DNA of 22,028 nucleotides from Candidatus Dadabacteria bacterium. GTDB taxonomy: Bacteria; Desulfobacterota_D; UBA1144; Nemesobacterales; JADFKM01. Positions 16,191-22,028 of the stretch are shown here, piece by piece. The translations under genes and the position numbers were made by a program. Position 1 is the stretch's first letter. Each line of letters opens with the position of its first letter. The notes under the pieces are model-generated. The model did no database searches and was not told the DNA's origin. It saw only the letters and a program-made list of their open reading frames with translations. The stretch is from the NCBI GenBank assembly GCA_022564935.1, contig JADFKM010000036.1, positions 1 to 22,028 of the forward strand. Reading direction: 5' to 3'.

Positions 16191-17426
16191 ATGTCAGAAG
16201 GAGAAAAGATCACCGTAAATGAGGAGAAAGGAACACTCAATGTTCCTGACAACCCGATTATCCCGTTTATCGAAGGGGACGGCACCGGGCCGGACATCTG
16301 GAGAGCGTCGCAAACCGTTTTTGACGCCTCGGTGAGCAAAGCTTACAACGGCAACAGAATGATAGTGTGGCATGAGATCCTGGCCGGCGAGAAGGCATAC
16401 AACAAAACTAAGAACTGGCTACCCGATGAAACTCTCGAGGATATAAGGACGTATATCGTCGCCATCAAGGGCCCGCTTACTACGCCTGTGGGCGGCGGTA
16501 TCAGGAGCCTCAATGTGGCTCTCAGGCAGATCCTGGACCTCTATGCCTGCGTTCGCCCCGTTAGGCATATAGAAGGCACCCCTTCCCCTGTAAAAAGGCC
16601 GGAGCGGCTGGATGTGGTGATATTCAGGGAAAATACCGAAGATGTTTATGCAGGCATTGAGTGGGAATCGGGCTCCGCCGATGCCGCGAAGCTCATAGAG
16701 TTCATCAAAGACAATTTTGGTAAGAGCATCCGCTCCGACTCAGGGATAGGTATAAAGCCGATCAGTATTTTCGGTACGAAGAGGCTTGTCAGAAAGGCTA
16801 TCAAATACGGCCTCGAGAACAACCGCAGGAGTGTAACCCTCATGCACAAGGGAAACATCATGAAGTTCACCGAAGGGGCGTTCAGGGAGTGGGGCTACGA
16901 GGTTGCCGAGGACGAGTTCCCCGATGTGACGGTTACTGAGGACGAGATGTGGGATAAGCATGGCGGCAAGCAGCCCGAAGGCAGGCTCCTCATCAAGGAC
17001 AGGATCGCAGACAGCATGTTCCAGCAGGTCCTCACGAGGGCATCTGACTACGATATCATAGCCACTACCAACCTCAACGGCGATTATCTCTCCGACGCCT
17101 GCGCCGCTCAGGTCGGGGGTCTCGGCGTCGCGCCGGGAGGCAATATAGGCGACTTCTACGCTGTGTTCGAGGCCACCCACGGCACGGCTCCCAAGTATGC
17201 GGGCCAGGACAAGGTCAATCCCGGCTCCTTGATCCTCTCGGGGGTAATGATGCTCGAGTATATGGGATGGAAAGAGGCCGCAGACCTTATAGTGAAGGCG
17301 ATGGGGAGGACGATAATGGAAAAAACCGTAACTTATGACCTGGAGAGGCTGATAGACGGTGCCACATTGCTCAAGTGCTCGGAGTTCGCAGACACCATCG
17401 TAAAGAACATGGATCAATTTGTTTAA
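16191..17426 (+). CDS. icd: NADP-dependent isocitrate dehydrogenase
   Basis: This 411-residue homodimeric enzyme of the E. coli Icd type oxidises isocitrate to 2-oxoglutarate and CO2. Substrate residues are Ser106, Asn108, Arg112 and Arg122 in and after [13 protein letters not shown], with Lys93 in [14 protein letters not shown] specificity is indicated by Lys335-Tyr336 in [11 protein letters not shown] and by Tyr382 and Arg386 in [10 protein letters not shown], matching the NADP-binding residues of E. coli Icd. [10 protein letters not shown]-like residues (147-155) and [15 protein letters not shown] (217-231) are standard. Ser106 corresponds to the serine phosphorylated by AceK in enterics; no aceK is in the window. 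It is followed after 37 bp by mdh and may be co-transcribed with it. Confidence 0.96.
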   Translation: MSEGEKITVNEEKGTLNVPDNPIIPFIEGDGTGPDIWRASQTVFDASVSKAYNGNRMIVWHEILAGEKAYNKTKNWLPDETLEDIRTYIVAIKGPLTTPVGGGIRSLNVALRQILDLYACVRPVRHIEGTPSPVKRPERLDVVIFRENTEDVYAGIEWESGSADAAKLIEFIKDNFGKSIRSDSGIGIKPISIFGTKRLVRKAIKYGLENNRRSVTLMHKGNIMKFTEGAFREWGYEVAEDEFPDVTVTEDEMWDKHGGKQPEGRLLIKDRIADSMFQQVLTRASDYDIIATTNLNGDYLSDACAAQVGGLGVAPGGNIGDFYAVFEATHGTAPKYAGQDKVNPGSLILSGVMMLEYMGWKEAADLIVKAMGRTIMEKTVTYDLERLIDGATLLKCSEFADTIVKNMDQFV

Positions 17427-17463
17427 GACCTATTAAATTAAGCAGAGTTTAGGAGGGGAGAAG

Positions 17464-18405
17464 ATGAGCAGAGCTAAAATTTCCGTCATAGGAGCTGGCC
17501 ACGTCGGCGCCACCACGGCTCTCAGGCTTGCGGAGATGGAGCTTGGGGACGTAGTGATGGTGGATATCGTTGAGGACATGCCCCAGGGTAAGGCGCTCGA
17601 CCTTATGGAGATGGCCCCGGTCGTTGGATATGATGTGAGCATAACAGGAGCTAACGGGTATGACGATACCGCAGGCTCCGACATAGTGGTTATCACTTCC
17701 GGTATTCCCAGAAAGCCCGGGATGAGCAGAGACGACCTCCTGGCCACTAATGCGAAGATAGTCAAGCAGGTCACCGAAGAAGTCATTAAAAAATCTCCCG
17801 ACACGATATTGATAGTTGTCTCAAACCCCCTTGACGCTATGGTTTACGTCGCCCACAGGGTAAGCGGCTTTCCCCGCGAAAGGGTCATGGGGATGGCCGG
17901 CGTGCTTGATTCCGCTCGGTTCAGGGCCTTCATTTCAATGGAGCTTGGGGTTTCTGTCGACAACATTCACGCATTTGTGCTCGGCGGGCACGGAGACGAT
18001 ATGGTACCCCTCGCCAAATACACCACGGTTGCCGGAGTGCCGATAACGGAGCTGATGCCCCCCGAAAGGGTAGAGGCTCTTATAACGCGCACCCGCCAGG
18101 GAGGGGCGGAGATAGTAAAGCTGCTTAAAACAGGGAGCGCTTACTACTCCCCTGCGGCCTCGGCTGCGCAGATGTGCGAGGCCATATTAAAAGACCAGAA
18201 GAAGATACTGCCGTGCTGCGTACTGGCTCAGGACGAGTACGGCTTAGACGGAGTATTTGTTGGCCTTCCCGTGAAGCTCGGCTCCGGAGGGGTGGAAGAG
18301 GTGTTCGAGATAGAGCTTGAAGACGGCGTTAGAGACGAGCTTCACACCTCGGCAGGCCACGTCAAAGAGCTTTGCGACAAGGTGCATGAGCTGATAGAAA
18401 TTTAA
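17464..18405 (+). CDS. mdh: Malate dehydrogenase (LDH-like type)
   Basis: This 313-residue NAD-dependent enzyme interconverts malate and oxaloacetate. It has the dinucleotide motif [11 protein letters not shown] (9-19), an acidic residue after the second strand (Asp34) that favours NAD, and substrate arginines Arg83 and Arg89 in [14 protein letters not shown]. An Arg at this loop position points to malate rather than lactate. Asn121 (VSNPLD), Asp149 and Arg152 (GVLDSARFR) and the catalytic His176 ([10 protein letters not shown]) complete the active site. AGGAGG lies 7 nt upstream of the ATG. The position between icd and the succinate dehydrogenase genes fits a TCA-cycle role. Confidence 0.96.
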   Translation: MSRAKISVIGAGHVGATTALRLAEMELGDVVMVDIVEDMPQGKALDLMEMAPVVGYDVSITGANGYDDTAGSDIVVITSGIPRKPGMSRDDLLATNAKIVKQVTEEVIKKSPDTILIVVSNPLDAMVYVAHRVSGFPRERVMGMAGVLDSARFRAFISMELGVSVDNIHAFVLGGHGDDMVPLAKYTTVAGVPITELMPPERVEALITRTRQGGAEIVKLLKTGSAYYSPAASAAQMCEAILKDQKKILPCCVLAQDEYGLDGVFVGLPVKLGSGGVEEVFEIELEDGVRDELHTSAGHVKELCDKVHELIEI

Positions 18406-18539
18406 GCGGGTAAGGCGCAGTATAAAAACCCTTGACTGTGAAATACTGTTTATGTACCCCGGCGCTGTATAAGCTCCGTAGTATTTATAAAGGCTTAACG
18501 TTCGGATCACAATACATACATTTTTAAGGAGAGCAGGCA
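18406..18539 (+). promoter_or_regulatory. sdhC leader with direct repeats and alternative hairpins
   Basis: This 134-bp gap contains the near-identical direct repeats GGCGCAGTATAA (18414-18425) and GGCGCTGTATAA (18461-18472), 11 of 12 bases equal and 47 bp apart. A middle segment, AAATACTG (18441-18448), can pair either with CAGTAT (18418-18423) or with AGTATTT (18480-18486), so two exclusive RNA hairpins are possible. TTGACT (18432-18437) looks like a -35 box but has no -10 at proper spacing. AAGGAGAG (18526-18533) is the sdhC ribosome binding site. No intrinsic terminator after mdh is visible. Confidence 0.4.
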
Positions 18540-19268
18540 ATGGCGCAGGCAGGTGTGCAGCACTCTATGACATTGAGAACCGACGCTTGGTGGGTGGCTC
18601 CCCTTGTGACTTTCGTGATGCTCAGCGCTTTTGTGGTCTATACGACCTGGAGAATTATTGAGAACCAGTACTACCTCGCAGAGCCTTACCTTTCCCCATT
18701 GTACTCCCCGCTCCTGCTCTTGGACTGGTGGCCTCTGTCCCCCGCGATTCTTATTCTATGGGCCCCCGGAGGCTTCAGGCTTACGTGCTACTACTATAGG
18801 AAGGCGTATTACCGCTCGTTCGTCTTGAGCCCCCCCGCCTGTGCCGTAGATAGGGGGAAGCCGGGGGAGTACTGTGGGGAGACGAGGTTCCCGCTGATAC
18901 TCCAGAACCTGCACCGTTATTTTTTCTACGCAGCCGGAGTTGTGCTCGTATTTCTCTGGTATGACGCGTTTAAGGCCTTCGTTTTCGATGAGAAGTTCGG
19001 CGTCGGCGTGGGCTCCATTGTCCTGCTTTTAAATGCGGCTCTTCTCACCATGTATTCGCTGTCGTGTCATTCGTTCCGTCACATGATTGGCGGGAAGCTT
19101 AACGTTTTTTCGAAATGCCCCACACGGTTCATGCTGTGGAAAGCTGTGAGCGGTTTTAACGAGCATCACATGTTCTGGGCGTGGTTCAGCTTGATAGTGG
19201 TCTCTTTAACCGACCTGTATGTGCGCCTTGTAGCATCCGGGGCAATACAAGATGTGAGGTTTATATGA
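18540..19268 (+). CDS. sdhC: Succinate dehydrogenase membrane anchor subunit (single, five-helix type)
   Basis: This 242-residue hydrophobic protein precedes the flavoprotein and iron-sulfur subunits in the order C-A-B. About five membrane segments are seen (17-37, 64-84, 127-149, 155-177, 211-231). Usual complex II anchors have two small three-helix proteins or one ~220-residue five-helix protein with haem histidines. This one has an unusual set of cysteines (Cys83 in LTCYYYRKAYYRS, Cys101, Cys112, Cys176, Cys193) and histidines (His125, His177, His181, His209, His210). The size, gene order and CYYYRKAYY-like signature fit the mycobacterial Sdh1 (type F) anchor, in which a Rieske-type [2Fe-2S] cluster replaces haem. 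The anchor role is well supported by context; the type F assignment is from memory and needs alignment. It overlaps sdhA by 4 bp (ATGA), implying coupling. Confidence 0.82.
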   Translation: MAQAGVQHSMTLRTDAWWVAPLVTFVMLSAFVVYTTWRIIENQYYLAEPYLSPLYSPLLLLDWWPLSPAILILWAPGGFRLTCYYYRKAYYRSFVLSPPACAVDRGKPGEYCGETRFPLILQNLHRYFFYAAGVVLVFLWYDAFKAFVFDEKFGVGVGSIVLLLNAALLTMYSLSCHSFRHMIGGKLNVFSKCPTRFMLWKAVSGFNEHHMFWAWFSLIVVSLTDLYVRLVASGAIQDVRFI

Positions 19269-20992
19269 TGGAGATGTATGAAACTCATACCCATGACGTG
19301 ATCGTCATAGGCGCAGGGGGCGCAGGCCTTCGCGTGGCGATTGAGGTCTCGGCGCAGGGAGCCTCCGTCGGGCTCGTATGCAAATCCCTGCTCGGAAAGG
19401 CCCACACAGTCATGGCCGAGGGGGGGATAGCCGCGGCGCTTGCCAACGTGGATGCCGGTGACGACTGGGAGACCCATTTCTGCGATACGATGAGGGGAGG
19501 CAAGATGCTCAATAACTGGCGCATGGCGCAGCTCCATGCCCAGGAAGCGCCCGACAGGGTGAAGGAGCTTGAGAGATGGGGCGCTTTGTTCGACCGCACG
19601 AAAGAGGGCAGGATCATGCAGCGCGCCTTCGGAGGCCACACCTGGAAGAGGCTTTGCCACGTGGGAGACCGCACGGGCCTCGAGATGTTACGCACCCTCC
19701 AGGACAAGGGAGTTCACTCCGGAATCGACGTCTATATGGAATGCACTATTACCGATATATTAAAGGACGGAGACCGCGTGGCGGGCGCCATGGGCTACTG
19801 GAGGGAGAGCGGTAAGTTCGTGGTGTTTCCGACCAAGGCAATTGTTCTTGCCACGGGAGGCATCGGCAAGATATACAAGGTCACCTCGAACTCGTGGGAA
19901 TACACCGGAGACGGACAGTGCTTGGCTTACAGCGCAGGCGCCGAGCTAATAGATATGGAAGCCGTGCAGTTCCACCCTACCGGGATGATTTGGCCCCCTA
20001 GCGTCAAGGGTATACTCGTGACCGAGGCCGTTAGAGGGGAGGGCGGTATCCTAAGGAATTCTGAAGGGCAGAGGTTTATGGAGAAATACGACCCGGAGAA
20101 TATGGAGCTCTCCACACGCGACGTCGTCGCCCGCGCTATATACACCGAAGTTCAGGAGGGACGCGGGAGCACCCACGGCGGCGCTTACCTGGACATATCG
20201 CACAAGGACTCAGAAATTGTGAAGAGAAAGCTTCCGAGCATGTACCATCAATTCATGGACTTTGCGGATATAGACATTACAAAGGCCCCGATGGAGGTGT
20301 TCCCCACGACCCACTACATCATGGGCGGCGTTCGTGTTGAAGCGGAGACGGGACGGAGCACGGTGCCGGGCCTTTTTGCCGCCGGAGAGGTGGCCGGAGG
20401 CATGCACGGCTCGAACCGTCTAGGCGGCAATTCGCTCTCAGACCTTCTGGTGTTCGGCCGTCGCGCTGGCATGGGAGCGGCCGAGTACGCCAAGGGGGTC
20501 GATGCCGGCTCGCTGAAGATCGACGAATCGCAGATAGAGCTTAATGAAAAAGAGCTTTTAGCTCCCTTTGAGAACACAGGAGGTCAGAACCCCTATACGA
20601 TTCATCAGGAACTTCAGGATATAATGCAGGCTTATTTCGGCGTGTTCAGGACTGAAGAGAGGCTCCAGCAGGGCATTGAAGAGCTCGCAAAGCTCAGGGT
20701 AAAAGCCTCGGTGCTCACGATCGAGGGCTCCCGGATATACAACCCCGGGTGGCACCTTTGCAGAGACCTTAAATCCATGCTGATTGTCTCGGAGGCTATC
20801 GGCAGGACGGCGCTCCTTCGCAAGGAAAGCCGCGGAGCACACAGCCGTGTGGACTATCCAGACAGCGATAACGAGAATTGGGGCAAGGTAAACACGGTCA
20901 TATGCAAGCACGGAGATGAAATGAAGGTGGATACATCGCCGCTGCCTGAAATGCCCGACGAGCTCAAAAGGCTGTTTACGGAGGTCAAATAG
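19265..20992 (+). CDS. sdhA: Succinate dehydrogenase/fumarate reductase flavoprotein subunit
   Basis: This subunit oxidises succinate to fumarate with covalent FAD. The frame is open further upstream (to 19181), but that part lies inside sdhC and the FAD motif begins right after ATGATG at 19265-19270. I therefore choose 19265 (575 residues), which overlaps the sdhC stop as ATGA; 19268 is nearly as good. Visible are HDVIVIGAGGAGLR (10-23), the FAD-linking His47 in KAHTVMAEGG, HPTG with His237, Arg257 (VRGEGG), His350 (PTTHYIMGG) and Arg385 (GSNRLGGNSL), which together form the dicarboxylate site. It faces the cytoplasm and passes electrons to the iron-sulfur subunit encoded directly downstream. 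Confidence 0.96.
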   Translation: MMEMYETHTHDVIVIGAGGAGLRVAIEVSAQGASVGLVCKSLLGKAHTVMAEGGIAAALANVDAGDDWETHFCDTMRGGKMLNNWRMAQLHAQEAPDRVKELERWGALFDRTKEGRIMQRAFGGHTWKRLCHVGDRTGLEMLRTLQDKGVHSGIDVYMECTITDILKDGDRVAGAMGYWRESGKFVVFPTKAIVLATGGIGKIYKVTSNSWEYTGDGQCLAYSAGAELIDMEAVQFHPTGMIWPPSVKGILVTEAVRGEGGILRNSEGQRFMEKYDPENMELSTRDVVARAIYTEVQEGRGSTHGGAYLDISHKDSEIVKRKLPSMYHQFMDFADIDITKAPMEVFPTTHYIMGGVRVEAETGRSTVPGLFAAGEVAGGMHGSNRLGGNSLSDLLVFGRRAGMGAAEYAKGVDAGSLKIDESQIELNEKELLAPFENTGGQNPYTIHQELQDIMQAYFGVFRTEERLQQGIEELAKLRVKASVLTIEGSRIYNPGWHLCRDLKSMLIVSEAIGRTALLRKESRGAHSRVDYPDSDNENWGKVNTVICKHGDEMKVDTSPLPEMPDELKRLFTEVK

Positions 20993-21724
20993 ATGGCTGA
21001 GGCTACCATAATGGTATTTCGCGGAGAAGCTCATCAGGGCGGAGAAGAAAAGGAGTACACAGTGCCCGTTCAGGAAGGCATGGTCGTGCTCGACGCCCTC
21101 CTCTACATACAGGCCAATTACGCCGGCGACCTGGCCGTTCGCTGGAACTGCAAAGCGGCCAAATGCGGCTCCTGCAGCGCAGAGATAAACGGGAAACTGG
21201 GGCTTACCTGCAAAATGCGTATGGACAGCCTGCCTTTAGAGGAGCCCGTCAGAGTATATCCGATGAAAACCTTCCCTTTGATAAAAGACCTTGTTACCGA
21301 CGTTTCCTGGAATTATGAGATTGAGAAACGGATTCCGCCGTTTGCCCCTCCCGAGGGCGAATTGACGATGTATCAAGAAGACATAGACCGTATACAGGAG
21401 TTCCGCAAGTGTATTGAGTGCTTCTTGTGCCAGAACATATGTCATGTGCTGAGAACCCATGACAGGAAAGACAGCTTTTTCGGCCCCCGTTATATGATAA
21501 AAATAGCTGAGCTCCAAATGCACCCCCTCGATACGGTAGACCGAACCGAGTTGTTGAATGGTGACGGGGGAATGGGTTTTTGCAACATTACTAAATGCTG
21601 CACCGAGGTATGTCCCGAAAACATACAAATCACGGATAATGCGATTATCCCCCTTAAGGAAAGGGTCGCGGACAGGTTCTTTGATCCGCTACTGTGGATC
21701 TTACGTAAACTGGCGGGGAAATAG
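20993..21724 (+). CDS. sdhB: Succinate dehydrogenase iron-sulfur subunit
   Basis: This 243-residue electron-transfer subunit connects the flavoprotein with the membrane anchor. The [2Fe-2S] ligands are Cys53, Cys58, Cys61 and Cys73 in [10 protein letters not shown] and LTCKM. The [4Fe-4S] ligands are Cys140, Cys143, Cys146 and Cys207. The [3Fe-4S] ligands are Cys150, Cys197 and Cys203, in [12 protein letters not shown] and [12 protein letters not shown]. Two details differ from E. coli SdhB: Cys150 is followed by His instead of Pro, and there is an extra Cys202. GGAGG (20980-20984) lies 8 nt before the ATG, which follows the sdhA stop without a gap. Confidence 0.96.
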   Translation: MAEATIMVFRGEAHQGGEEKEYTVPVQEGMVVLDALLYIQANYAGDLAVRWNCKAAKCGSCSAEINGKLGLTCKMRMDSLPLEEPVRVYPMKTFPLIKDLVTDVSWNYEIEKRIPPFAPPEGELTMYQEDIDRIQEFRKCIECFLCQNICHVLRTHDRKDSFFGPRYMIKIAELQMHPLDTVDRTELLNGDGGMGFCNITKCCTEVCPENIQITDNAIIPLKERVADRFFDPLLWILRKLAGK

Positions 21725-21755
21725 GGGGAAAACAGGGGGGAGTATAGCAGGGGGG
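21715..21755 (+). other. G-quadruplex candidate across the sdhB stop codon
   Basis: Four G-runs occur on the coding strand: GGGG (21715-21718), GGGGG (21724-21728), GGGGGG (21735-21740) and GGGGGG (21750-21755), with loops of 5, 6 and 9 nt. The last loop is a little long for the strict rule. Such a structure in the mRNA would lie between sdhB and sucC. It is also possible that the runs are simply purine-rich spacer sequence. Confidence 0.45.
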
Positions 21756-21762
21756 AATATAG
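21733..21762 (+). repeat. 15-bp tandem direct repeat upstream of sucC
   Basis: CAGGGGGGAGTATAG (21733-21747) is directly followed by CAGGGGGGAATATAG (21748-21762): two head-to-tail units differing at one base. It lies in the 64-bp gap between sdhB and sucC and looks like a recent small duplication. Each unit contains an SD-like purine run. Confidence 0.85.
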
Positions 21763-21772
21763 ATGGAATATC

Positions 21773-21780
21773 AGGAGGAA
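21773..21780 (+). promoter_or_regulatory. Ribosome binding site deciding the sucC TTG start
   Basis: AGGAGGAA lies 8 nt before a TTG codon at 21789 that opens the SucC reading frame. No ATG or GTG in the same frame precedes the conserved N-terminus, so this site fixes the start. Confidence 0.85.
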
Positions 21781-21788
21781 GTGCGAAG

Positions 21789-22028
21789 TTGAATATCCAC
21801 GAGTACCAGGCCAAGGCTATATTGGCGCAGTACGGAGTGAGCGTTCCCGCGGGCAGGGTGGCTTTTACCCCCGATGAAGCAGAGCAGATTGCAAAGGACT
21901 TAAATGCGGAGAAGTTTGTGGTTAAAGCACAGATTCATGCCGGAGGCAGAGGGAAGGAAGGAGGGGTCAGGCTTGCGGACAACCCGGCTGAAGTGGGTCG
22001 AACTGCCTCTGATATGCTTGGTATGCGT
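21789..22028 (+). CDS. sucC: Succinyl-CoA synthetase (ADP-forming) beta subunit, 5' part
   Basis: The first 80 codons are visible and the gene runs off the window. Starting from TTG, the protein begins [19 protein letters not shown], the diagnostic N-terminus of SucC, and contains the nucleotide-binding segment [17 protein letters not shown] of the ATP-grasp domain. With SucD (expected downstream) it converts succinyl-CoA to succinate with ATP or GTP formation, supplying the substrate of the succinate dehydrogenase encoded upstream. The rare TTG start, a strong AGGAGGAA site and a tiny upstream reading frame (21763-21792) whose stop overlaps the TTG suggest that translation may be tuned. Confidence 0.95.
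   Translation, partial: MNIHEYQAKAILAQYGVSVPAGRVAFTPDEAEQIAKDLNAEKFVVKAQIHAGGRGKEGGVRLADNPAEVGRTASDMLGMR

Noticed and set aside
18432-18460. Sigma-70 promoter with TTGACT in front of sdhC
   Set aside because: TTGACT is a good -35 match, but no -10-like hexamer lies 15-19 bp downstream.
19181-19264. Upstream extension of sdhA to an ATG at 19181
   Set aside because: It would overlap sdhC by 88 bp, lacks a good ribosome binding site, and the FAD-binding motif starts normally after 19265.

Overview
The window carries about 22 kb of densely packed genes, every one of them on the + strand. It reads as a chromosomal housekeeping segment from a Gram-negative-type, respiring bacterium. The phylum cannot be fixed from sequence alone. 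The rpmF-plsX-fab-rpiB order resembles arrangements in Deltaproteobacteria-like lineages, and AGG (Arg) and ATA (Ile) codons are used freely, but this is only a hint. No mobile elements, CRISPR arrays, rRNA or tRNA genes were seen.

Region 1 (1-1715): the 3' part of a long-form NfeD membrane protease gene followed by its usual partner, a stomatin/slipin. Region 2 (1774-7620): a complete oligopeptide/dipeptide-class ABC importer, made of a lipoprotein binding protein, two permeases and two ATPases with C-terminal four-cysteine motifs. Region 3 (7702-13113): a ribosome/lipid operon, yceD (DUF177)-rpmF-plsX-fabD-fabG-acpP-fabF-rpiB, with a plausible promoter in front of yceD. fabH, often found between plsX and fabD, is absent. 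Region 4 (13348-22028): a TCA-cycle block, acnA, icd, mdh, sdhC-sdhA-sdhB and the start of sucC. A clear intrinsic terminator separates acnA from icd. The window ends inside sucC.

Together the region 4 genes cover citrate to 2-oxoglutarate (acnA, icd), succinyl-CoA to succinate to fumarate (sucC, sdhCAB) and malate to oxaloacetate (mdh). 2-oxoglutarate dehydrogenase/ferredoxin oxidoreductase, fumarase and citrate synthase are not in the window.

The points most worth a second look are these. The single five-helix, Cys/His-rich membrane anchor of the succinate dehydrogenase, in the gene order C-A-B, resembles the mycobacterial Sdh1 'type F' complex that has a membrane Rieske-like cluster. The sdhB-sucC junction holds four G-runs (a G-quadruplex candidate) and a 15-bp tandem repeat upstream of a TTG-initiated sucC. 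The leader of sdhC contains direct repeats and mutually exclusive hairpins. A nested palindrome lies directly in front of acnA. I found no convincing wholly new system; most of the window is recognisable core metabolism.
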